DNA of 64,000 nucleotides, taken from assembly GCA_963995525.1 (NCBI GenBank), contig OZ023214.1:19220667-19284666 (forward strand), in the 5' to 3' direction. This document shows positions 45,548 to 57,120 of this stretch, one piece after another. The notes under the pieces are model-generated. The model was not told where the DNA came from. It did no database searches and was given only the letters and a program-made list of their open reading frames with translations. Numbering within the stretch: the first letter of the stretch is position 1; each line of letters opens with the position of its first letter. The position numbers were made by a program, and so were the translations under genes. This DNA is from Escarpia spicata. Lineage: Eukaryota > Annelida > Polychaeta > Sabellida > Siboglinidae.

Positions 45548-47091
45548 CTACTTTTCGTACGTTCCTTCTCCCTTGTAGTTGCCGACGTAGCCAGAGTTGT
45601 CGGCGATTTCCTCTCGGCCGGACACCCCCTTGCCTTTGCCATCGGCATCGAAGCGCTCCTTGTGACTGCCCGTGTACTGGGATGTGTCCGTCATCTTTCC
45701 CACATTGCCAGTTTTCGAGGTTTTCTGAAAAGAAAATGGGTGCGTCATATGTTATTGTAGAAACATTGGTGTTGGTGATGGTGGTGGTGGTGGTGGTGGT
45801 GGTATCGTCAGTTATATTAGTATTACTTAATGGTTTTGTGGGTCGGATGGTGGTAGTGGTGCTTTATAGTGAAAGCCCCAGTGACGTTGAATAGTGGATA
45901 GTGTTGGTGCTGCACGGTGTCAATGTGGTGTTAATCAGTATCGTCATTATTGTGCCACCGACAACGTTAGAGACCGTAATAATGACTACAGTAGGATGTT
46001 TCGATCGTGCTACTTTTTGGCCAAGTTCCAGTTAACGAACACCAACGTAATAAAAGACGAAATAAAACATTCGAATATTCGGTTGAGAAAATGCAATAAT
46101 TAATCAAATAAATCGCTTGGCAATCGTGACGTACACATATATTCACTTATATTTTATAAACACATTCCTGTTATTGAGTTTGCGTTAAGACGTTTCGTCA
46201 GATCTTCGCCAAATTCGTCACAACTAAACTCGAAATCCTACCTGCGTTTTAAAAAAAATTCCGGAACCTTCGTCACAACTGAACTCGAAATCCTACCCCA
46301 GTCCGACCATGACTTTCCGGAATCTAACGTACCGTTGTTCCGTGTCCCTTTGGCGAGGCGTTCGACAGTTTCTCCTTGATCTTCGTGACCGCCTCCGCCT
46401 CGTCACACTTCTTGTCGTCTTTATACTTCTTGGCTAGCTCAGCAATCAGCGCATCCACCTCCTTCACCGTCACCGTGCTGCCGGACAGAAAACACAACAC
46501 TTCAGTTTTACTCAGTCGCGTTCTACGTTTAGGTGTTGTCTGCAGGGATGATGCAACTTTAGCTTAGATTATGTTTAGATCGAGCGTATGCTTAGAATAT
46601 AACTAGGATTTGGCTGAACGTAATTCGAGCTGATAACCCTAATTGAGCCAAAGGAGTCCCCGTGGAACTTAATTCAACTTAAAATTAATTTTTTATAGCA
46701 CACATTGCAACAGCTGTTTTTTTGTTGATTCCTACTCAGAATGGCGAACCATAAAACACTTCAAATCCCGAATTAAAAACACAGTTCAGGTAATTGGAAC
46801 ATAACTCTTAGGGTCTTCAATTAAAAATAAGACAACCAACAATTCAATCTGGATGTGCGTGAACATTTAAAGACACTTGCACGCCATCTGCTGATTACTC
46901 ATGCCAACTCACTTCTTGCCCTTGGGTTTGACCTTCGAGAAGGCGATGTCGAGGTTGTTGGAGTTGCATGTCTTGCCGAAGACGCCGGCGTCCGTACACC
47001 AGCGTGTGATGTCCTTGCTCGTTGCCTCGGCGCCATTGTTCTTTGTCGCGAACAACTTGAACGCAGCATTGATGTCTCCACCGGAAGCCAT
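45548..47091 (-). CDS. TPPP: TPPP/p25-alpha family protein, intact three-exon copy E
   Basis: Minus-strand exons are 47091-46913, 46477-46333 and 45724-45548, with donors GAA|GTGAGT and ACG|GTACGT and acceptors CCGGCAG| and CTTTTCAG|. Phases 2 and 0 equal those of copy A. The product is 166 residues. Marks of the family are [14 protein letters not shown] (exon 1), the helix [13 protein letters not shown] (exon 2), and GSHKERFD (127-134) then GKGKGVSG (137-144) and SGYVGNYK (exon 3). Expected role: microtubule binding and stabilisation. A TTTCAG acceptor 11 bases before the ATG suggests a 5' UTR intron. Introns here lack the GTTTCACTAA MITE. The two intact copies are clearly diverged, so the duplication is not recent. 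Confidence 0.92.
45770..45860. repeat. GGT/GTT trinucleotide-rich tract in intron 2 of TPPP copy E
   Basis: Imperfect GGTGGTG run just beyond the exon 3 acceptor. Confidence 0.8.
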
Positions 47092-47243
47092 TTCTCAGTT
47101 CCTGAAACACCGTCAGTCGTTGTATTTTATTAGTGATAATATGCCTACTCATCCCACCTTTATAATGACATAAACATTCATGTATACAAATGAGAGCAAG
47201 TTATTCGTGTAGCAATTGCAGTGTAGTTGAATTCGTCCCATAA

Positions 47244-47345
47244 AAGTCAAGCTGGTGTTCGATTGAACAGATCTGCCAGGGAGTAAAGTGTAAAGCGCTT
47301 TGAGCTGTCCCAATGACTGGATACTGCGCTATATGAACTTATCAT
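47244..47345 (+). mobile_element. SINE 3' fragment
   Basis: GGTGTTCGATTGAACAG, CTGCCAGGGAGTAAAGTG and ACTGGATACTGCGCTATAT match the SINE 3' half. Confidence 0.75.
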
Positions 47346-47347
47346 AT

Positions 47348-47440
47348 ATAGCATAAGCTGGACTCTCGATAAGCCAAAGGCTTTCTTGCCCACCTTCCAT
47401 AGGGAGTTAATTATCTGGGTGGCAATCTTATTAAATGTAA
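47348..47440 (+). mobile_element. CR1 3'-end fragment
   Basis: GGACTCTCGATAAGCC, the hairpin, and GGTGGCAATCTTATTAAAT match the 3' UTR of the intact CR1s. It is severely 5'-truncated. Confidence 0.8.
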
Positions 47441-49420
47441 AAACGTAAAAATATGTAAATGGTGTAGTGTAGACAAATCCGTCTGGTGGCGCTACCGTAT
47501 GCCACGTGCCGCTGTGAGGTAGGCCTAAACCGTTTCTCTGTTCAGGTAAACTACTTATTTTATTTACAAATTTAATTTATTTTGGTAAACCGTAATTTAC
47601 TCCAATGGTAGCGAGATCGGCTACACCAGGAGATGAAGCAGAATTAAGTGGGTTAATGCAATTAATGCCGAGCTTTGGCAGGTAGGCCATGTCACACACT
47701 GTTAGGCCTACCATTGTGTATCTTTGCAACACCTTTTTATTATAACACGGTCATTTATCATATAATTTTATATAATCACAAAACACGTTTATGGATATTT
47801 AGTAACATCGAAGGTAGATGTTGCTGATAACGTGTTTGTTGTTTGTTTGTCTCTCCGTCTATTTTTTGGTCAGTGTGTGTGTGTGCGTGCGTGCGTGCCT
47901 GCATGCGCCTGTGCGTGACGAGTAATTAAGTCCCTTCCTTGAGTCAGTCTAATCTTCTAGCGACATTCGATATGTTGCGTGTGTTTGAGTAGAGTCTACA
48001 AGGTGCCGGTCTCAACATGTTTGCTAGTCCACAAAGGTATTGCTTGAGAACCAACGTTTGAGCTCCTCCACTCTTATAATTACAGAGCGGTGTGGTAGTG
48101 TGGAGATTAGAACATCCATTTTGCATGCCAGCGCTGTTAGTTGAAAACCATGACCGAGCATGGCACATTTCGTGTAAAAACCTGGCTCTCAACATTGAAG
48201 ACTATAATCCTTCCTACCTCACATAATCATGTTGTTAATATCGATCCCGTCTCTTTAATCTCGGATGGAAAAGAACCACCGAGGTTGATAAATACTCTGG
48301 TAGTGTCCACCCTAGGTGTCAGTACAGAAAGGTTGGCTTGGTTGAAATAGGTTGACTAGTCGATTGAGGCCTGCCAAGACCATCATATTCTGAAAACCGT
48401 AATAAGTCATATATATATATATAGTATATATACTATATATATATATATATGTCTGTCACAGGCGTTGGCGATCAAACCGCACGGTCGTTTGTAGCAGTTC
48501 TGACACCTTATTGACAGACTGTTATCTATTAGTTCTATTCCCAGGCGTCCTATACTATCATTTCTTGGCCAAGCATTGACCGAGTCTCCTTCAACACCCT
48601 GAAACATGTCCTCTCATAATCACCCTATAGAGGCTATAGCATTCACCCTGGAACCCAACGGGACCAGCCAGTTGGATCAGTCATTCCGCCTTACAAACGA
48701 ACACCTATTAGAGTACATTTCCAAAGTAACAAAAACATAATGTATTGCTATACGTATATTTGATTAGCCGTTTTATATGCAAGGCAAACATTTCCAGTCT
48801 CAAGAGAATTCCTGCTCAGCTCTACATGCTGCGGGCATTGTGTACCGGCTGCTTGGTTCTGTAGCAGAGGCGCGTTTTCTCTGTTGGTTAACGCCGGCAG
48901 TACAATTGTGTATGAATAAATTAAGACAACTGTGGGATTCACGACAAGCCAGTGCTGTTTCTCCACACCTACCATTTGGCATTTGTTGCTTCGGGAAACA
49001 ATACTTTATGTTATCTATAAGGTCGTTGAATATTCATACCTAGTTTGTAACGTTGCGCACCAAGCTATATGATTATTAATTTAGATGGCTTCACCAGTGT
49101 CAATATCCGCATGTCCCCACGGATTACACGATAAGTAAAACATACTAGAAGTTTTAATATGTAACACTGCAACTTGGAGAGAATGGTGGAGCGATGCGAT
49201 GGAGTCATCGCTCGCTCTATTGGTACATTCTGCACACGGCAGCGGGGAAAAAGCATCCGGTTTCTTGGAATGCAAACTATACGGTTAATACTTTTGTGGC
49301 GTTCAATGTATACTGTACGTTTGGTGGTCGTGTTTTAACCTGTTCATAGACTGTCACGATTCAAACGCCGTTACAGTACTTGCGTATTCCACCGGCCCGA
49401 ACATGTGATGAACGAGCAAG
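47441..49420. other. Intergenic DNA, no gene seen
   Basis: A near-perfect AT palindrome lies at about 48411-48452. Short frames at 48141-48350 and 48777-49043 lack support. Confidence 0.4.
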
Positions 49421-49429
49421 AACGCGGCG

Positions 49430-49600
49430 TTGCTGTAGAAAATCGATCTACACTGTATTTAATCGAGCTAGTACATATATATACACGTGTGTGAGGGGTT
49501 ATGCTGGTGTTTTCCTCCTAGACAGTTTCTATCTCAACGCAAAACGTTCAGGGATTAATCTACGACCGGTCGGAAGAAAACTAATGTCTTTCTTATTTTC
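49430..49600 (+). repeat. Direct repeat unit, paired with 50300-50530
   Basis: Shares GTATTTAATCGAGCTAGT, GGTTATGCTGGTGTTTTCCT, CTCAACGCAAAACGTTCA and ACGACCGGTCGGAAGAAAA with the second unit. Here the middle is TATATACACGTGTGTGAG. Confidence 0.8.
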
Positions 49601-50299
49601 GAAATTCCATTTGGTTAAGGGTTTTTGCCGGTTTTAAGGTTCATACCGTGTGTTATATGGACTTGTTTATTTATTGTTCATTCACTACGCGGACTTTTTA
49701 TGTAACTTGTTTTGTTAACGCAAAAAACTGTTTTATGTCATAACAAACCTCATGGCGATTGCATCATCCGGAGCCATGGAGATGTTTGCTAGTGCTACTT
49801 AATCATTCCACATTCTCTCGCAGTGTTCCACTCGCCACGCCGAACGATCGGAGTTTTATTGCGCGTGTGCGTCGCCATGCCGACTTCAACGTGCGACGAA
49901 AGAATGACAGTGCTGTGTCGGCAGATGGTGACGAAAGAATAATTGTTATGGGAAGTGCTGTGTGGCAATCTTTAAATAGTGTCTGTATTAGTAATGAATA
50001 GTGTATGTGCAGTGACTTTGTTGCCGCTGACATATAGTCTATGTTTATCGATGCGTCCAGACAGAAGTGGCCGACTCAGTCTGTACTCAGGGCGCAACAT
50101 AAAAACGTCACGGCGAAAATAAAGCTGTGTGAATAATGTAGTTAATTTGAGCTGGTGGGGTAACCTAATATCGTGGCTGTCAAAATCCCCGACGTATCTA
50201 CAAATTGGTACACAAGAACAATAGCAAAGGCACATTATGTGCAAAAACCAAGACAATGGAATCAGAGCTAATTGTCACGTGTTGGAATTGGTTCATGAT

Positions 50300-50344
50300 T
50301 AAAATGCAAGATCTGTATTTAATCGAGCTAGTGCAGATATACGC

Positions 50345-50399
<55 letters not shown>

Positions 50400-50530
50400 T
50401 GTGTGTGTGTGTGTGTGTCTGTGTGGGGGTTATGCTGGTGTTTTCCTCCTAGACGGTTTCTATCTCAACGCAAAACGTTCATGGATTCTACGACCGGTCG
50501 GAAGAAAAATAATGTCATTCTTATTTTCAA
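50300..50530 (+). repeat. Direct repeat unit with (GTGC)n expansion
   Basis: Same flanks as 49430-49600, but about 75 bases of (GTGC)n and (GT)n (50343-50420) replace the short middle. Confidence 0.85.
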
Positions 50531-51720
50531 AATTGATTTACAGAAAATAGGGCAGATTCCATTAACGGTGCCTATTAAATTCAGCATAGCGCCAGTGATT
50601 TAATATTTAACACACGATCTGACGATAAGGTTCATCGCCATATGGCGTGCTATTAACTAGTATCTTCATGCCGTGCTAAAGGGGCGTTGGCTTGTAAAGC
50701 GTTATTTATTGTCTGTTCATGTCTTATTGATCCTAGTTGTTTGATTGAGAATGATTCATAAATAAGAAATAGCGCATAGTTCGACAGAGCTAATGCATTA
50801 TGCAGGCCAACTACGGCTTATTCATGCGTCCCGTCGACGGATTGAAATTCTAATTCGCTTTCATGCAGAAGCCATCGGATTGGACAAGGGAGAACCAGAA
50901 CGAGTCTTTAGGGACACGTCTGCTGAGTGATCGTGGAAAAATACTGGCACTCTTGGTTGAAACGGGTCGACGCTGACATACATTGGTTGTTGACATGATC
51001 ACAGCTCGGTCGCTTTTCACAATATCGCGTAATACGGCCTACTTTATACGTCCGTTCACTTAGACCACCTTTGTCAGATGTCGATCATTATGAACAGATC
51101 TACATGAACAAATGGCATATATGGTATATTTAAGCTAGTAAGAGGTTTGAGGAACCGTGCAACTGATTAACAGATTTAGGTATCATTGAATTAGTTGTCT
51201 GCATATCGAAATTCGTATTACTATATTTCTATAGCGCGTTCATTTAGGAGGTACATAGCACATTTACGATTAATGAAGATTCAACTTTGAAAAGTAACGT
51301 TCGTCAGCATATTGATGTTACTTTTCTTTCCTGGTTTTTCTAAGAATGGTGACCCGAGGCCAGGATATAATCTAGCTAGTCACAATACACCGTGCATATT
51401 CAATTTAACTACACTATCACGGCACACGGCCAGCATTACTATTCTCGTCGTGTTTCTTTCGGTCGACCGGCGAACAAATCTATTTGCCCACGAACCTACC
51501 CAGGCTTATCGATCCATAGCCAGCTCTGATTAGATGCGAGAATGTGGAGGCGATATATTGTGTCTGGGACTCAATGTAGCGATCGTGTCACCATAACTTA
51601 AGGAAGGTCATTTATGTGGCACTCTGGCGTGCTGGAATTCTCTGTTATCAGTTTAACTAGACATTGGCATCCACGTCTGATACATCAAACGCCTGCACGC
51701 CTGTAGACCCTTTACACTCG
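50531..51720. other. Intergenic DNA, no gene seen
   Basis: No frame with coding character and no recognised repeat. Confidence 0.4.
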
Positions 51721-51721
51721 C

Positions 51722-51860
<139 letters not shown>

Positions 51861-52884
51861 GCTCTCCCGCGCGCGCGTGTCTGAATGAATGCTTGTTTGC
51901 TTGTGCAAGGAATACGTGTTTGGACACATATACGCAAACAAAATTACCCACGAAAGTGGCCAATATATATAGAAACAGTCACGGCGAACGTCTCGTAATA
52001 AAGGACAACTAGCCGTAATGGACATGTGTGTGTGTACGCAATTTACACATGATAAAGCTATTCTCTGGTTTGCTATGTTTACAATGTGTGTTTTACATCG
52101 CCTCGGACTTATTGTTCAGTGACGATTATCACATTTCTGCGCAGAAGCCAGCCGCTGACACACAGTTTTGTTTGGTTTCGGACTTAACGTTTCAACTACC
52201 GAGATGGACGTCATTCTTGTTTTATGACCAACAATTGCTCTTGTTGCTTCTTCACCTAAACAAGCTTCCCCGTAGAACTTGCCACATAGCAGTTAATCGC
52301 AACCCGATATATGCTGCCGATTCCAACGAATTATGCCGTTCCACACGATACCAGGGCAGCGTTGTAATACGCAAAGGAAAGGGTACACCTGACCTACTTC
52401 GTCAATACTGACAAGCTGCAAACACTGATGTTACGAGATATTACAACGCGAGCACACCCTACTCACCTGCTAAATGCCTTCACGTGAAATCTACGGTGGT
52501 CAGTGCCGACGTCAACTGAGAGGAGACGGAAGAGCAGCGAACCTGATTCAACAGCGACCGAGTCGAAGTGATCGTACAGGGAGAAAGAGCGACGCAGACA
52601 AGTCGACGGCGTCGGTGGTTGCCCCGCTACCGGGTTATTTATGGTCGCGTACCGCTGACACGGTGAAAACAACGCTGCCACCCACACAACAGCGTCTCTC
52701 GTTACCAGGGCAACAAGCAATGGCGGAGTGGTTATCTCTATGCAGTGGAGAGACCATACAACTTTTTTTTACCAACTTAATGATAATACCTACAGGGATT
52801 GAAGCATTGACGTCACTCAATGTCGCAATTAATAGACGTCGGCGGTAGGAGGCGTTATCGTAATCCTTTCAAATAATGCTATGT
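51861..52884. other. Intergenic DNA, no confirmed gene
   Basis: A plus-strand frame at 52474-52848 (124 codons) is GC-richer than its surroundings but has no domain or good splice context. Confidence 0.3.
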
Positions 52885-53543
52885 AAGTTGATATCATCAG
52901 CATTCAACAAAGTGCCACATCAAAGATTACTGCTTAAACTAAAGGCCCATGGCATAGGAAATGGTATAATAAACTGGATAGAAAAATGGCTGATTGACAG
53001 AAGACAATGTGTAGTAGTTGATGGGGAGGCTTCAAACTGGAAATCAGTTTTGAGTGGTGTACCTCATGGATCAGTACTGGGACCTATATTATTCTTAATA
53101 TATATATCAACGATTTGGACGATGATACAAAATTGTTTAGAAGGATTAAACGTGATGAAGATAGACAGCATTTACAAGATGATCTTGACAGATTAATAAA
53201 ATGGTCTGAAAAATGGCAAATGTTGTTACATTTTGGGAAATGTAAATGCCTCCACACAGGACATGGGAACGAAGATGTACAATATACAATGGGAGGTTCT
53301 GTACTAAGTACTACTGTAAAAGAAAAAGACTCAGGGTTAACCATTAGTGCTGATATGAAGGTTTCAGATCAGTGCGGAATTGCAGCTTCAAAGGGAAATC
53401 AAATCCTTGGATTAATTAGGCGAAACATATAAGGAAAAAGAGCTAATAATACCGCTGTACTCTCGATAAGCCAAAAGGCTTCCTTGTCCATCTGCCATCT
53501 AGAATAAATTTTCTGGATGGCAATCTTATTAAATCTTGTTAAA
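52885..53543 (+). mobile_element. CR1 LINE fragment with several internal deletions
   Basis: Starts in the RT motif A region (a deletion removed the first catalytic Asp, leaving AFNKVPHQRLL), has SGVPHGSVLGP, lacks the FADD motif through a 30-base deletion, then jumps from GCTGTA to CTCTCGATAAGCC, skipping the C terminus. It keeps the 3' tail CTTGTTAAA. Non-functional. Confidence 0.85.
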
Positions 53544-53639
53544 GTTGGTATTACGGCAATTAATATTCCAGCATGTGAGGCGTGTAAACAACTTGTTAAG
53601 TATAGGCCCGTGTTAGCAGTAGGGAGACTTTAACAGGGT

Positions 53640-54020
53640 AGTAGCTATAGATATATCAATACGCTAACTGTGGGGGCAGTTTGGGAGTATCTCCTCCCAA
53701 GTGTCTAGGCTCACTCGCATCTTTCTATGTCCATTCCCATCATTTGATCATTGGCCTCCAATTGACGATGCATTTAAAAACACCAAGGTAGTTATTTGTA
53801 GTTATTGACTTAGTCCCTACTACGTGTTTGCTGCAACTGGCGGGTCACTCTCCAGGGGCGTCATTTTAGCTTTACTCCTGCTTCATCCGAACATAGTTCC
53901 CCTGCAGTAATCGGGGACTGCAGAAATTCGGTCAGCGCAAACAAGTGTAAGATGAAACCTGTGTCGCAATGATATATGATGCGCTTGGTTTGTTTCTCCA
54001 TGAATGGGTGTAAGCTGGTT
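53640..54020 (+). repeat. Dispersed repeat copy (12.5/35.9/53.7 kb family)
   Basis: Carries TATCAATACGCTAAC, CCAATTGACGATGCATTT and ATATATGATGCGCTTGG, the longest of the three copies. Confidence 0.6.
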
Positions 54021-54121
54021 GTTTTGATAACTGATTGTTCTAAGTGACCCGAGCTGGCTCCGACGGCAGGAAACTTGACTTTATGGATTATTGTCATCTG
54101 AGCATCTGCAAGTATCTTATG

Positions 54122-54455
54122 ACAATAGTAAAAGTAAAGGCAAGTTCTTAGATAGCACAGTATCCAGTCCAGTTCAAAACTGCTCAAAGCGCTTTATTTC
54201 CTAGCAGACATGTTCAATCGAACACCATCTCAGTTTCTCTTGGAAGCATTCAGCTATGCTGCAATTAATGCGAGAAAACTATTGGTGCACAAATATCCAC
54301 CACAATTTATAGACAGGTACTCAGTCATACAGCTGAATGAACTGGGGCAACGTAGAGTGAACGAACTTGTCCAAGGTTCGAAACAGCAGCACAAGATCCG
54401 AACCCGGGTTCTATCGAATGAGAATCCAATGCTCTAGCCACAGCGCCACAGCACT
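54122..54455 (-). mobile_element. tRNA-derived SINE
   Basis: On the minus strand: tRNA-like head with B-box relative GGTTCGGATC, the TTCGAACCTTGGACAAG block, and the 3' end with TTGCCTTTACTTTTA. Confidence 0.8.
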
Positions 54456-54534
54456 TCATTGGTAATGATATACACTGTACAGTAGTTTTGTTTATTATAA
54501 AATGTATGTTTTATTTATCTGCATTTAGTAGTAG

Positions 54535-55015
54535 ATGGAAATTCCATTAGGAAAGTGAACAGCTTTGTATACTTGGGGCGGAACAGTGTCTGAGGACGGA
54601 TGGATTGGTAATGAGGATGTCCACAGTTTGGAGGAAGGTGGAAGGCATTGTGTGCGGCTGTAAGTTGAGAAAATAAACAGCTGAAGGGAAATGTGTCAGA
54701 TGCCTGTTTGATGTCAACTTATTGTGTTAGAATCACTTGTATTGTTGGAGACAGGACAGGATAAGCTACAGGTAGCGGAGAACAGCAGGTTCCGAAGTAT
54801 ATATGTATAATGACACGAGAAGATTTAAAAGAAGATGGGCGTTTAATATAAGAGATTGTAATGAAAACAACACATGAAAATAATTCAGGGCAGATTGAGA
54901 TTGGCAAGACACAATATTATACACAGGATGAGTGAGAAACGATTGACGAAGAGAGCGTGGAAAGGAGAATTGGTTGGTCGAATGAGAAGAAGACGACCGA
55001 CAGTATGGTTAAAAT
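54535..55015 (+). mobile_element. Decayed LINE of a second lineage (RT C-terminal region)
   Basis: Broken frames contain VNSFVYLG and TVSEDGW, then RLRLARH, HRMSEKRLTKRAWKGELVGRMRRRRPT, the layout of the C-terminal end of RTE-like or related LINE reverse transcriptases (YLG-x-SEDG ... GH-x-R ... GRP). It is unlike the CR1 copies and has many stops. Confidence 0.55.
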
Positions 55016-55021
55016 AAAAGT

Positions 55022-55340
55022 AAAAAAAGGTAAGTTCTTATATAGCGCAGTATCCAGTTCTTAGTGCTTTACACTTTACTCCCTGGCAGACCTGTTCAAT
55101 CGAACACCATCTCGACTTCTCTGGGAAGCAACTGGCTGCAATTAATGCGCGAAGACTATTCGTACACAAATGTCCACCACTGTCTATAGCCAAGTACTCA
55201 TTCATACAGCTGAGTGAAGTGGGGCAACGTATAGTGAACGAACTTGCCCAAGGTTCGACACCGCCGCACAGGATTCGAACCCGGGTTCTCTCGGTTGAGA
55301 GTCCGAAACTCTAGCTACTACGCCACTGCACCACGGCGAT
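55022..55340 (-). mobile_element. tRNA-derived SINE with best-preserved B box
   Basis: On the minus strand: TGGTGCAGTGGCGTAGTAG (A-box region), GGTTCGAATCC (perfect B box), AACCTTGGGCAAG, and a tail with TTACCTTTTTTTAC. It directly abuts the end of the decayed LINE at 54.5-55.0 kb. Confidence 0.85.
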
Positions 55341-56030
55341 ACACACTTAAAGCTGTGTATGGACAACAGTAATGAACAGCTAAAAGTGGGAGACCATTCC
55401 AGGAGATATGAACAGTTGTTTGCATTAGACAACGCACTACTAATACATCGAATATGCTGATTTGAACACGTTAGAAGTAAATCAGATTATAAATAATAAC
55501 TGAGTCAACCAATCACACACAGGCCTACCCGCCATATGGTACCTACCCCACCTCAGGACACTACACGAATTCTGTCTCATTTCACGCCAATTTCATCATT
55601 CTCATCAATGATTGATCCATCAACAGGGAGAGTGAACCGGAAAAAGAATGCTACGGCGGAAATTTAATTTACATTTTTACAATACTCATTAATTTTGTAT
55701 CCTAATCCTAGCAGTTAAAAATATGTGTGGCGGATGTTATTGATTTTTTTTCTGTAGGTTTCACATTCACAATCTCGAACCGACGTTGTAGGCTTCGGTT
55801 GGCCACTTATAGAACTGTTTCCATTTGTCGTGCAATATGTTTATAAACAGTAACTAAGAACAGTTAGAACTTAGAATCACGAAACTGGGCGCAGGGAATA
55901 ACATACGAATGGGCCAAATCTACGGATTGTATAAATGGTAGCAACGTGTAAAAAGGGACGACAAACTGTGGGGCAGACACTTATATAACAAAAGTAATGC
56001 AGCATGTAGAATATAGCGAAGATTAATGCA
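55341..56030. other. AT-rich spacer, no gene seen
   Basis: No coding or repeat signal recognised. Confidence 0.4.
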
Positions 56031-56039
56031 GGTACTGAA

Positions 56040-56350
56040 TTGGCCGGGATCTCACAGCATCGACATCGGAACCGGTATGGGAGTGGGGGGTCAGCCCCTC
56101 TCAAACATTTAAGTGGTGGACTGGAGGTAGGATTAGCCTACCAATATTTGGGGAAAGTTGGTGAATTTTGCGGGGCAATTTGATGTTTATGGTCAGCCTG
56201 GTGTGCAAACTGATGCCTGTGGAGAGCCTGAAGGTGGTTTGGCGAGCCTCAAGGGGTGCAAATTGGGGTTTTTGGATAACCTCAAGGTAGGTGTTTTGGC
56301 GAGTCTCGGAGGGGGTGCACATTTTGGTTTTTCGAGACCTCAGCCCCCTA
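56040..56350 (+). repeat. GGTGCAAAT/AGCCTCAAGG dispersed repeat, copy 1
   Basis: Contains ATTAGCCTACCAATATT, then alternating modules GTGCAAA-TTG-GGTTTTTGG and AGCCTCAAGG/GAGCCTGAAGG two to three times, ending CCTCAGCCCCCT. Confidence 0.65.
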
Positions 56351-56689
56351 TATTCACCACGTTACGACGTGAGTGCATATATCTCTTTGGGAAGATGATC
56401 GGTAGCATCGGCCCATGACAAAGAATACCTCTTTTTTCCTCATTTTTAGACCTAACGGAACACGTGTTCCCCTAGGATTCTTGCTGCACGTTGGCCAAAT
56501 AGGACCATCACCTATGAAGAGCTACGCCGCAAAACAAACACCCCCCATCGCTGGAAATACAGATTATAAAGAGACGGCGATGGTCTGAGCAGCACGTGGC
56601 GAATGTCAATTGGCGCACTGTCCAAGACAATCCTCCACCGAACAACTTACTTATAACAAACGTAGCCGCCGGAACCGGGGAAAACGTTG

Positions 56690-57120
56690 TGGTTGCTAAG
56701 TCCCCAATATTTTGATGGGGGCTGGATATAGGATTAGCCTCCCCAATATTTAGGGACGGGTGTACATTTTGGGGTGGACATGTTTTGGTAGGGGAGCTGG
56801 AAATACGGTTAGCCTCCCAATGTTTAGGGAAGGGGTAAATTATTGGCTGCAAAGATTTTTGGGAAAGCCTCAAGGTGGGTTTTTGGCGAGTTTCGGGGGA
56901 GTGCAAATCGAGGTTTTTGGAAAGCCTCAATGTGGTTTTTGGCAAGCTTCATGGGGTGCAAATCGAGGTTTTAAAGAGCTTAAACCATTTTGAACATCGC
57001 CGCGAAAATATCCAACATTATTATCCATCCAACCCCACCCCACCCCCGACTTCCGAAGTCATGACGCGACAGTAAAGTGGTACTGAAGCCCCTGCTCAGC
57101 CCACCCAATATTAATTTCGT
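56690..57120 (+). repeat. GGTGCAAAT/AGCCTCAAGG dispersed repeat, copy 2
   Basis: Two heads (ATTAGCCTCCCCAATATTTAG and GTTAGCCTCCCAATGTTTAG) followed by three module pairs, then TTCCGAAGTCATGACG and CCCACCCAATATTA at the right end. Confidence 0.65.

Noticed and set aside
45446..45894. Plus-strand frames of 104 and 137 codons
   Set aside because: Antisense to TPPP copy E exon 3 and its intron; the minus-strand frame has family motifs and proper splice sites.
55262..55335. A true tRNA gene on the minus strand
   Set aside because: The A and B boxes are good but the anticodon and acceptor stems do not pair properly, and the sequence continues into the SINE body and tail.
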